A stretch of DNA of 6,498 nucleotides, from NCBI GenBank assembly GCA_019695455.1, contig JAEUAC010000253.1, forward strand, positions 1-6,498. The letters are read 5' to 3'. Below the pieces are notes generated by a model. The model worked only from the letters and a program-made list of their open reading frames with translations. It was not told the origin of the DNA and ran no database searches. Positions 1-5,815 of this stretch are shown here, piece by piece. The stretch is from Methylorubrum extorquens. Its GTDB lineage: Bacteria > Pseudomonadota > Alphaproteobacteria > Rhizobiales > Beijerinckiaceae. Within the stretch, counting starts at the first letter, position 1; each line of letters opens with the position of its first letter. The position numbers and the translations under genes are program-made.

Positions 1-319
1 CGGCCGCCGCGCCGACGCCGGCGCCGACCAGGGTCGAGGCGAGCCAGCCCGCCGCGACGACGGGGCCGAGGCCCGGGATCGCCAGGAGGCCGAGACCCGC
101 GAGGAGGCCGGCGCCGCCGCCGAGTACGGTGCCGATCGAGGCGCCCGTGCCGGTGCCCGTCTTGGCGTCCGGGTGGTCCGTGCCGTGCGCGTCGCGCTGC
201 GTCGCGTCGTTCGACACGATGCTGATCTCCGAATGCGGCACGCCGGCCGCCTCGAGGCGCGAGACCGCGGTCGCGGCGTCGGAATAGCGATCGAACATCG
301 CCGTGATGGTTCTGGTCAT
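1..319 (-). CDS. YflT/general stress protein 17M-like protein, C-terminus cut off by window edge
   Basis: 106 codons are visible from an ATG at 319, and the frame is still open at base 1. The N-terminus (MTRTITAMFDRYSDAATAVS) followed by RLEAAGVPHSEISIVSND (residues 21-38) has the pattern of the YflT / general stress protein 17M domain: a beta strand, an 'F(D)..ADAA...L...G' helix, then '(I)S(I)V..D'. A short hydrophilic linker rich in D, H, T and G (39-58) follows. After it comes a Gly/Ala-rich hydrophobic segment (about 59-106), resembling the glycine-zipper membrane segments often attached to this domain. AAGGA at 327-331, 7 nt upstream, supports the start. The gene lies 40 bp downstream of the exported PepSY-like gene on the same strand with no visible terminator between them, so co-transcription is plausible. 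The biochemical role of the family is unknown; a stress-response link is inferred from the family name only. Confidence 0.82.
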   Translation of the reverse strand, partial: MTRTITAMFDRYSDAATAVSRLEAAGVPHSEISIVSNDATQRDAHGTDHPDAKTGTGTGASIGTVLGGGAGLLAGLGLLAIPGLGPVVAAGWLASTLVGAGVGAAA

Positions 320-326
320 GGTGTGA

Positions 327-331
327 TCCTT
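327..331 (-). promoter_or_regulatory. Ribosome binding site for the YflT-like gene
   Basis: On the minus strand AAGGA sits 7 nt before the ATG at 319. It supports this start for a gene whose other end is outside the window. Confidence 0.6.
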
Positions 332-359
332 GTTGGAGAGATGCTGGAAGGGCCGGCGC

Positions 360-731
360 TTATTCAGCGGCGATGTTGCCCTTGTAGTCGAAGCCGACCA
401 TCACGGACTTGCCGTTGTGCATGGCCTTGCCGCGCCAGACGCCCTGGTCGTCCTTCTTCAGGTCGGTGACGTCGCGCAGGCCGGCGCCTTCGAGGCGCGA
501 CTTGGCCTGCCCTTCCGTGAAGCTGTTCGCGCCGTTCTCGAGCGCGGACGCCTTGACGATCGTCGCGGTCCCGGAGGCGTTCACGCTGGAGGGCGCGTTA
601 CCGGTCGTGTTGACGGCGGGGTTCGAGGAGCCGGTCGGCGAGCCCGAGGAGGGCGAGGCCGGCGTGGGCGCCTGAGCCATGGCCGAGCCGGCCAGGACGA
701 GGGCCGCGAGGGCGAGGGGGATGCGTCGCAT
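360..731 (-). CDS. Small exported PepSY-like protein
   Basis: The product is 123 aa. The start is placed at the ATG at 731 rather than the in-frame ATG at 749, because GGAGG lies 6 nt before 731 and the shorter form begins with a textbook signal peptide: MRRIPLALAALVLAGSAMA, with likely Sec cleavage after residue 19 (AMA|QA). Residues 21-60 are a Pro/Ser/Thr/Asn/Gly-rich, low-complexity, probably disordered linker. Residues 70-121 form the only folded part: 'SFTEGQAKSRLEGAGLRDV' followed by 'LKKDDQGVWRGKAM..GK.V.V.FDYKGNI'. This helix followed by strands, ending in 'D..GN(I/V)', resembles the PepSY/PepSY_2 fold common in small periplasmic proteins of alphaproteobacteria. Such domains are thought to be modulatory or ligand-binding; no enzymatic residues are visible. 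It is probably periplasmic. It may share a transcript with the stress-type gene 40 bp downstream. The PepSY label is by pattern recognition and needs a profile search. Confidence 0.82.
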   Translation of the reverse strand: MRRIPLALAALVLAGSAMAQAPTPASPSSGSPTGSSNPAVNTTGNAPSSVNASGTATIVKASALENGANSFTEGQAKSRLEGAGLRDVTDLKKDDQGVWRGKAMHNGKSVMVGFDYKGNIAAE

Positions 732-737
732 GAGGTG

Positions 738-742
738 CCTCC
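738..742 (-). promoter_or_regulatory. Ribosome binding site fixing the start of the PepSY-like gene
   Basis: GGAGG on the minus strand lies 6 nt upstream of the ATG at 731. It falls inside the coding sequence if the upstream ATG at 749 is used, so it argues for the shorter form, which begins directly with the signal peptide. Confidence 0.7.
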
Positions 743-781
743 ATTGCATAAACCTGCGGCAAGATGCCTTCGGCTTGAGCG

Positions 782-800
782 ATGTGAATGAACCTCACAT
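782..800. repeat. Perfect inverted repeat ATGTGA-N7-TCACAT
   Basis: The two 6-bp arms (782-787 and 795-800) are exact reverse complements around a 7-bp spacer. The arms match the half-sites of CRP/FNR-superfamily operators (TGTGA...TCACA), but the spacer is 7 bp instead of the canonical 6. The repeat lies about 50-70 bp upstream of the PepSY-like gene start, a reasonable place for a regulator to bind. It could equally be a chance hairpin; no regulator is identified. Confidence 0.35.
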
Positions 801-878
801 GGGCGCGATCGTTCCATCGCGGCGGCCAGGAACTCGCGATGTCGCGTCAGTTTCTGCCCGGGCCGTCCGAGCCGCCCG

Positions 879-1808
879 TCAGTCGAGTGCAGTCGTTCGC
901 GGGCGGGCCCCGGCCTGCTCCAGCCAGTGCCGGGCGATGGCGTCGCGGCGGGCGAACCAGGTGCCGGGCCGGGACGCGGCATGCGCCAGGACCCGCTCGA
1001 GGCCGGCGATCCGGCCGGGCCGGCCGATGATCCGCAGGTGCAGGCCGATCGACAGCATGCGCGGCGCCCCGGCGCCCTCCTCGTAGAGGCGGTCGAAGGC
1101 GTCGATGCAGTAGCGGGCGAAGTCGTCGGCGAAGACGAAGCCGCCGCCGCGCTGAAAGCGCATGTCGTTCGTGTCGAAGGCGTAGGGCAGCACGACGTGC
1201 TCGCCCCCTCCGACCGCGACCAGGTAGGGAAGGTCGTCGTTGTAGGCGTTGGAATCGTAGAGGAACCCGCCGTGCTCGACGAGGAGCCGCCGCGTGTTCA
1301 CGGAGGTGGCGGAGCGCGTGTGCCAGCCGACCGGCGCCGTGCCGGCCGCGTCCCGGATGGCCGCGACCGCGCGCGCGATCGTGCGACGCTCCTCCTCCTC
1401 CGTCATGTGGGCGTGGGTCTCCCAGCGCCAGCCATGGGCCGCCACCTCGTGCCCGTCCGCCACCGCCTCGCGGGCGAGCCAGGGCGAGAGCGCGAGCGCC
1501 CGCCCGTTGGCGTTCAGCGTCGCGGCGACGCCGTAGCGGCGCAGCAGGTCGCGGATGCGCGGCCAGCCGGCCCGGGTGCCGTATTCGAAATGCGATTCCA
1601 TGCAGAGGTCGCGCGCGCCCCGCACCTCCTCCACGACCTCGTAGACGGCCTCGTTGCGCTCGTCGCCCATGCCGATCGAGAGCTCCGCCCCCTCCTCCAC
1701 GTTGACGACGACCGAGACGGCGAGCCGCGCGTCGCCGGGCCACCGGATGGCGGGCGGCGAGCCGCCGTAGCCCCGGAAGTCGCGGTCGTGGATCGGCAGG
1801 TCGGACAT
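879..1808 (-). CDS. PuuE/allantoinase-like hydrolase of the polysaccharide deacetylase (NodB/CE4) superfamily
   Basis: The product is 309 aa from the ATG at 1808, close to the roughly 300-310 aa typical of PuuE-type proteins. An in-frame GTG at 1814 would add two residues; neither start has a clear Shine-Dalgarno, so translation may be coupled to the permease ending 19 bp upstream. Family signatures are visible in order: 'RDFRGYG' (9-15); strand 1 'VVVNVEEGAE' (33-42), where classical NodB proteins have TFDDG; 'GHEVAAHGWRWETH' (119-132), replacing the NodB HxxxH motif; 'GWHTRSATSVNTRRLL' (161-176); 'YDSNAYNDDLPY' (184-195); and 'LSIGLHLRIIGRPGR' (252-266). No signal peptide is seen, so the enzyme is cytoplasmic. 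Known members open cyclic amides (metal-independent allantoinase PuuE; some cyclic imide hydrolases), while many are mis-annotated as chitin deacetylases. As the last gene of an ABC importer operon, it probably hydrolyses the imported compound. Family assignment is strong; the substrate is inferred only. Confidence 0.9.
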   Translation of the reverse strand: MSDLPIHDRDFRGYGGSPPAIRWPGDARLAVSVVVNVEEGAELSIGMGDERNEAVYEVVEEVRGARDLCMESHFEYGTRAGWPRIRDLLRRYGVAATLNANGRALALSPWLAREAVADGHEVAAHGWRWETHAHMTEEEERRTIARAVAAIRDAAGTAPVGWHTRSATSVNTRRLLVEHGGFLYDSNAYNDDLPYLVAVGGGEHVVLPYAFDTNDMRFQRGGGFVFADDFARYCIDAFDRLYEEGAGAPRMLSIGLHLRIIGRPGRIAGLERVLAHAASRPGTWFARRDAIARHWLEQAGARPRTTALD

Positions 1809-1827
1809 CGGCACGCGTAGGCGGGGT

Positions 1828-2628
1828 CTAGTAGTCGGCGAGGCGGCGCAGGCCGACCAGACGGTCGCCGACGATCAGGGCCGCGACGGCGAGCAGGATC
1901 AGGAGGGCCGAGATCGCCGCGATCGTCGGGTCGGGCCGTTCCTCGACGTATTGCAGCATCTGGATGGGCAGCGTCTTCGTCCAGGCGTCCGTGAAGAAGA
2001 TCGAGATCGGGTAGTTGTCCATGGAGGCGAGGAAGGCGAACAGCCCCGAGGTCAGGAAGGCGGGCGCGAGCGAGGGGACGAGCACCCGCAGGAGCGCCGC
2101 CGGATAGGTGAGCCCGAGCGTGCGCGCGGCGTCGATGAGCGTGAAGTCGAAGAGGGACAGGGCCGCCACGACGGTCCGGACCACGTAGGGCAGCGTGATG
2201 ACGACGTGCGCGACGAGGAGGCTCGTCCCGACGTCGCGCAGCCCGATCGCCCGGAAGCCCTGCAGCATGGCGATGCCGATGACGAGGCCCGGCAGCATGA
2301 GGGGCGAGACGAGGAAGGTCACGAGCGCCTCCCGCCCCGGGAAGCGCGCCCGCACGACCGCGATCGAGCACAGCGTGCCGAGGACGAGGGCCGCGACCGT
2401 CGAGAGCGCCGCGATGCGGAGCGACGTGAGCACGGCGGGCCAGAGGTCCCGCGAGGCCCAGACGCGCTCGTACCAGCGCGTCGACCAGGCGGGCGGCGGC
2501 AGCGAGAACACGGCGCTCGATCCGAAGGAGACGGCCACCGTGACGACGAGCGGCGCCATCAGGAAGACCACCGCGCAGGCGGCGACGACCCAGACGAGCC
2601 CGCGCGTGAGACGCTCGACCGCCGTCAT
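1828..2628 (-). CDS. ABC transporter permease, PotC/MetI-type (second permease)
   Basis: This is a 266-aa inner-membrane permease. The ATG at 2628 overlaps the TGA of the preceding permease (ATGA, 2625-2628) and is preceded by GGGGAG with a 6-nt spacer. About six transmembrane segments are visible, at roughly 12-34, 66-92, 103-125, 135-157, 188-205 and 235-257. The cytoplasmic EAA loop that docks on the ATPase is 'DAARTLGLTYPAALLRVLVP' (166-185). The 'FSLPPPAWSTRWYERV' stretch (41-56) and 'SMDNYPISIFFTDAWTKTLP' (202-221) correspond to conserved positions in PotC-like permeases of the polyamine/opine/phosphonate group. With the other permease it forms the heterodimeric transmembrane channel of the importer. 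The C-terminus ends on a short cytoplasmic tail (LRRLADY). Substrate specificity cannot be read from it. Confidence 0.93.
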   Translation of the reverse strand: MTAVERLTRGLVWVVAACAVVFLMAPLVVTVAVSFGSSAVFSLPPPAWSTRWYERVWASRDLWPAVLTSLRIAALSTVAALVLGTLCSIAVVRARFPGREALVTFLVSPLMLPGLVIGIAMLQGFRAIGLRDVGTSLLVAHVVITLPYVVRTVVAALSLFDFTLIDAARTLGLTYPAALLRVLVPSLAPAFLTSGLFAFLASMDNYPISIFFTDAWTKTLPIQMLQYVEERPDPTIAAISALLILLAVAALIVGDRLVGLRRLADY

Positions 2629-3455
2629 CCGGTGCTCCCCAGCCGACGCGCGAGCGCCGTCGAGCCGACCACGATGGACACCGCCATGGCGAGGAGCAGC
2701 ACGGCCGTGGTCGAGCCGAGCTCCTCGTTGCGCATGAACAGGAAGGCGCGGCCCGTCAGCGTGGCGAGCGTCTGGTAGCGGTCGCCGATGACGAGGCTCG
2801 GCACCACGTACATCGAGACGGCGAGCGAGAACACGAAGGCGATGCCGGAGACGATCCCGGGCAGCGTCAGCGGCAGCGTCACGCGCAGGAAGCGGTGCAG
2901 CGGCGTCGCGCCGAGCGTCGCCGCGGCAGCCCGGAGCCGCGGGTCGAGCAGCCGGATCACCGAGTAGATCGGCAGGATCATGAAGGGCAGGAACACGTTC
3001 GCGGCCCCGATCACGAGGCCCGTCTCGGTGAAGAGGAGGCGCTGCGGCTCCGACCAGAGGCCGAGGCCGACGAGGGCCTGGGACACGATCCCGTCGCGCC
3101 GCAGCACGATCTGCCACGCATAGGCCTTGACGACGACGCCGACCGAGAGCGGCAGGATGATGGACAGGAGCAGCACCACCTGGACGATCCCGCGCGACCA
3201 GGCGAGCGCGAGCGCGGCCGGGTAGCCGACCGCGAGGCAGACGAGGGTCGTCAGCCCCGCCGTCGAGAGCGTGTTGCCGATGACCCGCCAGCTGAACGGG
3301 TCGGACAGGAAGGCGGCGAAGGGCGCGAGGCTGAACCCGCCCGGCCCGTGGACGCTCCGCACCAGGAGCGCCGCGAGCGGCCAGCCGTAGGCGAACAGGA
3401 GGTAGGCGGCCGCCGGCAGGGCGAGCAGCGCGACCGGATCGATCCGACGCCTCAT
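2625..3455 (-). CDS. ABC transporter permease, PotB/MetI-type (first permease)
   Basis: This is a 276-aa inner-membrane permease. The ATG at 3455 overlaps the TGA of the ATPase gene (ATGA, 3452-3455). No Shine-Dalgarno precedes it, so translation is probably coupled to termination of the ATPase. Hydrophobic segments run at about 8-33, 62-88, 91-117, 145-168, 199-224 and 250-268. The EAA loop is 'RAAAATLGATPLHRFLRVTLP' from residue 175, with the family's invariant glycine and the downstream 'LP' (LPLTLPGI, 194-201). The segment 'LPLSVGVVVKAYAW' (101-114) matches a conserved stretch of PotB-like subunits. It pairs with the next permease in the operon. The gene order of binding protein, ATPase, PotB-like and PotC-like is normal for alphaproteobacterial spermidine/putrescine-type importers, a label that covers many non-polyamine substrates. 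Confidence 0.93.
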   Translation of the reverse strand: MRRRIDPVALLALPAAAYLLFAYGWPLAALLVRSVHGPGGFSLAPFAAFLSDPFSWRVIGNTLSTAGLTTLVCLAVGYPAALALAWSRGIVQVVLLLSIILPLSVGVVVKAYAWQIVLRRDGIVSQALVGLGLWSEPQRLLFTETGLVIGAANVFLPFMILPIYSVIRLLDPRLRAAAATLGATPLHRFLRVTLPLTLPGIVSGIAFVFSLAVSMYVVPSLVIGDRYQTLATLTGRAFLFMRNEELGSTTAVLLLAMAVSIVVGSTALARRLGSTG

Positions 3456-4549
3456 GCCGCGGCCGCGAGGAGCGCCGGATCGGGATCGGCCGGATAGGCC
3501 AGCATGTCCGCGACCGCGAAGGACAGCCGGACGGGTGCGCCGGGCGCGGCGCCCGCCGGCACCTCCGGCGCCTCGACCGTGACGACGGTGCCGCCGCCGA
3601 CGGCGAGATAGAGATGCGCGCGGGCGCCCTGGAAGGCGACCTCGACCAGGGTGGCGTCCAGGCCGTTCCGGTCGGGACCGTCCGCCCCGTCGCCGAGCGC
3701 CATGCGCTCCGGCCGGATGCCGAGGACGACCGGGCTGCCCGGGAGGAAGCGGCCCGGCGCCCGCAGCGATCCGGCCGGCGTCGCGACCGTGATGATCCCG
3801 CCCTCCGAGGCCGTGACCGTGCCGTCGAACCGGCTCGACAGCCCGACGAAGCCCAGCGCGAAGGCGGTCGCCGGACGGCGGTAGATGGTGACGGGATCGG
3901 CGAACTGCTCGATGGCGCCCCGGTTCATCACCGCGATGCGGTCGGACATGGTGAGCGCCTCGTCCTGGTCGTGCGTGACGAAGACGGAGGTGGTGCCGAG
4001 CTCCCGCAGCAGGCGCTTCAGGTCGATCTGCATGGTCTCGCGCAGCTTCCGGTCGAGCGCGGAGAACGGCTCGTCGAGGAGCATCACCTTGGGCTGCACG
4101 GCGAGCGCGCGGGCGACGGCGACGCGCTGCTGCTGCCCGCCCGAGAGGGCGCGGATCGGCCGGTCCGCGAAGCCCGCCATCTGCACGAGGCCCAGGAACC
4201 GGGCGACCGTGGCGGCCACCTCCGCGGCGGGGCGGCGGCGCGCCTTCAGGCCGAAGGCGACGTTCTCGGCCACCGTCAGGTGCGGGAACAGCGCGTAGCT
4301 CTGGAAGACGACGCTCACGTCCCGCCGGTGCGGGGGCGTCGTCGTGAGGTCGCGGCCGTCCAGCACGATGCGGCCCCGGTCGGGGGCGAGGAGGCCGGCG
4401 ACCATGCGCAGCAGCGTGGTCTTCCCGCAGCCGGACGGCCCGAGGAGCGAGATGAACTCGCCCCGCGCGACCGCGAGGTCGACGCCGCCGAGGACGGTCG
4501 TCGAGCCGAAGCGCTTCTCCGCACCGGCGACGTCGAGGAAGGCGGCCAC
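3452..4549 (-). CDS. ABC transporter ATP-binding protein, PotA-like (with TOBE domain)
   Basis: The product is 365 aa, the usual length for this class. The start is a GTG at 4549 with GGAG 7 nt upstream; the next in-frame Met (residue 49) lies beyond Walker A, so GTG is required. All nucleotide-binding motifs are intact: Walker A GPSGCGKTT (37-45), Q-loop Gln83 (VFQSYALFPH), signature LSGGQQQR (135-142), Walker B VMLLDE (155-160) with catalytic Glu160, D-loop SALD (163-166) and H-loop His193 (VTHD). A C-terminal regulatory TOBE-type region covers about 240-355, including 'LGIRPERMAL' near 273-282, typical of PotA/UgpC/FbpC proteins. It energises import by hydrolysing ATP as a homodimer under the two permeases. 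It starts 18 bp after the binding-protein stop and overlaps the next gene by 4 nt, so it belongs to the operon. Confidence 0.96.
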   Translation of the reverse strand: MAAFLDVAGAEKRFGSTTVLGGVDLAVARGEFISLLGPSGCGKTTLLRMVAGLLAPDRGRIVLDGRDLTTTPPHRRDVSVVFQSYALFPHLTVAENVAFGLKARRRPAAEVAATVARFLGLVQMAGFADRPIRALSGGQQQRVAVARALAVQPKVMLLDEPFSALDRKLRETMQIDLKRLLRELGTTSVFVTHDQDEALTMSDRIAVMNRGAIEQFADPVTIYRRPATAFALGFVGLSSRFDGTVTASEGGIITVATPAGSLRAPGRFLPGSPVVLGIRPERMALGDGADGPDRNGLDATLVEVAFQGARAHLYLAVGGGTVVTVEAPEVPAGAAPGAPVRLSFAVADMLAYPADPDPALLAAAA

Positions 4550-4556
4550 GGCCGGG

Positions 4557-4560
4557 CTCC
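4557..4560 (-). promoter_or_regulatory. Ribosome binding site supporting the GTG start of the ATPase
   Basis: GGAG on the minus strand, 7 nt before the GTG at 4549, lies in the 18-bp gap after the binding-protein stop codon. It is short, but it is the only candidate and agrees with the protein alignment at Walker A. Confidence 0.5.
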
Positions 4561-4567
4561 GCCGGTC

Positions 4568-5620
4568 CTAGAGGGACATCTCGCGGTCCCAGCGCTTGAG
4601 CCAGTCGCCGCGCTCGCGGGCGACGTTCGCCCAGTCGATCTGGTGGACGACCATGCCGGCCGGCATGCCGGCGGGCGCCGCCACGCCGGTATGGGTCGGC
4701 AGCGAGAAGGTCGGCCCCACGAGCTTCGCCTGCATGTCCGCGCCGAGCAGCGCGTCGACATAGGCGAAGGCGAGGTCCGCCTGCGGCGCGCCCTTCACGA
4801 CGGCGATGCCGGACGGCATGGCGAACACGCCCTCCTTGGGGGCCGCGAGCGCGATCGGGGCGCCCGCCGCCTTCCGCTCCAGGGCGTAGGAGGACATGGC
4901 GGAGGAGATCATCCAGGCCTCGCCCTGCTCCAGCAGATTGTAGGCCTGCGGCTGCTGCGTGTAGACCGTCAGGAGGTTCGGCTTGAGGGTGGCGAGCTTG
5001 CGGAACCCCGCGTCGGCGTCCTTCTGGGCGGCGTCGAGCGACAGGCCGGTCGCGATCGCGGCGGCGGCGAAGATGTTCGCGAGCCCCTCCGTGTTCTGGA
5101 TCGAGGGCAGGACGATGCGCCCCTTGTAGGCCGGATCGTAGGGATCGGCCCAGGAAGTCGGCGGCGCCTTCATGGCCTGGGTGTTGTAGGCGATGCCGAG
5201 CCAGGGCTGCAGGTAGTTGGCCCACATCCCGTCCATGTGGACCGTGCCGGGCTTCAGGGCGGCGAGGTTCGGCACCCGGGCGGCCGTGAGCGGCTCGAGG
5301 AGCCCCTCCTTCACGGCGAGGATCATGACCGGATCGTCCATCTGGACGACCGACATGTAGGGCTTGTCCTTGTTCTTCTGCATCTTCTCGAGGTTCACGA
5401 GCGAGCGCGTGCCCTCGAAGATGACCTTGGCGCCGTGCGCCTTCTCGAAGGCCGGCACGACGATCTCCTCCACCCAGCTCTTGTGGCCGGCGGCGCCGCC
5501 CACGACGAGTTCGCGCGTCTGGGCGCGCAGGATCGCCGGCGAGGCGAGGAGCGCGGAGGCCGCGGCCCCGCCCCGGAGCAGGGCGCGGCGGTTGGGCGTG
5601 CCCGACAGGATGGACGACAT
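4568..5620 (-). CDS. ABC transporter extracellular solute-binding protein with Tat-type signal peptide
   Basis: The product is 350 aa from the ATG at 5620, with AGGAGA 7 nt upstream. The N-terminus carries a twin-arginine signal: 'NRRALLRG' (10-17), then an Ala/Leu hydrophobic stretch (about 18-30) and a likely cleavage after 'LRA' (31-33), so it is predicted to be exported folded to the periplasm. The mature part begins 'RELVVGGAAGHKSWVEEIVVPAFEKAHGAKV', the standard strand-helix opening of family 1/PotD-like binding proteins. 'LGIAYNT' (about 187-193) and 'YDPAYKGRIVLPS' are further landmarks of this fold. It captures the substrate and delivers it to the two permeases. As first gene of the operon, 196 bp from the divergent regulator's start, it is probably the direct target of that regulator. 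No lipobox is present. The ligand is not identifiable from sequence; polyamine-transporter naming would reflect homology only. Confidence 0.93.
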   Translation of the reverse strand: MSSILSGTPNRRALLRGGAAASALLASPAILRAQTRELVVGGAAGHKSWVEEIVVPAFEKAHGAKVIFEGTRSLVNLEKMQKNKDKPYMSVVQMDDPVMILAVKEGLLEPLTAARVPNLAALKPGTVHMDGMWANYLQPWLGIAYNTQAMKAPPTSWADPYDPAYKGRIVLPSIQNTEGLANIFAAAAIATGLSLDAAQKDADAGFRKLATLKPNLLTVYTQQPQAYNLLEQGEAWMISSAMSSYALERKAAGAPIALAAPKEGVFAMPSGIAVVKGAPQADLAFAYVDALLGADMQAKLVGPTFSLPTHTGVAAPAGMPAGMVVHQIDWANVARERGDWLKRWDREMSL

Positions 5621-5627
5621 GGCAGGC

Positions 5628-5633
5628 TCTCCT
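5628..5633 (-). promoter_or_regulatory. Ribosome binding site of the binding-protein gene
   Basis: AGGAGA on the minus strand lies 7 nt before the ATG at 5620. It is the strongest Shine-Dalgarno in the operon, which fits a binding protein made in excess. It also rejects the in-frame open sequence that continues upstream toward 6397 as coding. Confidence 0.75.
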
Positions 5634-5680
5634 CGTGCGCGGCCGGGCCGCGGGATCGTCGGACCGGCTCTCGGGCCGGC

Positions 5681-5690
5681 GGGACGTCCC
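5681..5690. repeat. 10-bp perfect palindrome GGGACGTCCC in the operon leader
   Basis: This exactly self-complementary 10-mer lies 61 bp upstream of the binding-protein ATG. Two short GC-rich inverted repeats flank it: 5664-5679 (CCGGC / GCCGG, 6-nt loop) and 5699-5715 (GGCGGG / CCCGCC, 5-nt loop). They could form a structured leader or a second operator. GC-rich palindromes are frequent at this composition, so function is unproven. Confidence 0.3.
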
Positions 5691-5736
5691 AGGCATACGG
5701 CGGGAGGCCCCCGCCTCGAAGCACAAAGAAGTTCCA

Positions 5737-5748
5737 ATTGTGCACAAT
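5737..5748. promoter_or_regulatory. Candidate GntR operator, perfect palindrome ATTGTGCACAAT
   Basis: This is a 12-bp perfect palindrome between the divergent regulator and the transporter operon, inside a 35-base AT-rich island (5721-5755; 13 of 35 bases G/C). TTGT/ACAA half-sites around a short centre are of the type reported for FCD-class GntR regulators, which bind as dimers. An extra half-site GCACAA (5721-5726) repeats the right arm GCACAA (5742-5747) at exactly 21 bp, two helical turns, on the side facing the operon. The most economical reading is that the GntR protein encoded from 5816 binds here and controls the operon, itself, or both. Confidence 0.55.
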
Positions 5749-5767
5749 ATGAAGCCACGCCGCGCGC

Positions 5768-5796
5768 TTGGGTGCGTCGGCGCGGGCCCGTATAGG
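5768..5796 (+). promoter_or_regulatory. Possible sigma70-type promoter for the GntR gene
   Basis: TTGGGT (5768-5773), a 17-bp spacer, then TATAGG (5791-5796) match the -35 and -10 boxes at 3/6 and 4/6 positions with ideal spacing. Transcription would start near 5803, giving a leader of only about 12 nt before the ATG at 5816. The palindrome at 5737-5748 ends 19 bp upstream of the -35 box. No equally good promoter for the operon was found on the other strand. Confidence 0.35.
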
Positions 5797-5815
5797 AGGC
5801 CGAAAGGCGGAGACC

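Larger units (their letters stand above)
732..878. other. Intergenic region downstream of the transporter operon
   Basis: This 147-bp gap has no credible gene. It must hold the promoter for the PepSY-like gene and any terminator of the operon at 879-5620. No canonical GC hairpin plus T-tract is present. Short inverted repeats occur at 804-821 (CGCGAT / ATCGCG, 6-nt loop) and 835-846 (CGCGA / TCGCG, 2-nt loop). They could form weak hairpins, but such matches are common at this base composition. No -10/-35 pair was convincing. Confidence 0.5.

Noticed and set aside
732..749. Longer PepSY-like form beginning at the ATG at 749
   Set aside because: It would place six residues before the signal peptide and bury the GGAGG site inside the coding sequence; the ATG at 731 explains both.
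804..863. Rho-independent terminator for the transporter operon
   Set aside because: Short GC hairpins exist here (804-821, 835-846, and palindrome GCCCGGGC at 856-863), but none is followed by a T-tract on the minus strand.
927..1820. A 297-codon plus-strand open frame opposite the PuuE-like gene
   Set aside because: It covers the hydrolase almost end to end in antisense, with Arg/Val/Gly-rich sequence and no domain; the minus-strand protein carries all family signatures.
2625..5747. A single 1040-codon minus-strand open frame that includes the first permease
   Set aside because: Only the last 276 codons (from 3455) are the permease. The rest is out of frame with the ATPase and binding protein and shows low-complexity Arg/Pro/Ala sequence typical of a shadow frame.
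3614..5752. A 712-codon plus-strand open frame opposite the ATPase and binding-protein genes
   Set aside because: It is antisense to two genes with complete family motifs, its composition is Arg/Gly/Asp/His-rich as expected from GC-biased codon shadows, and no domain is recognisable.
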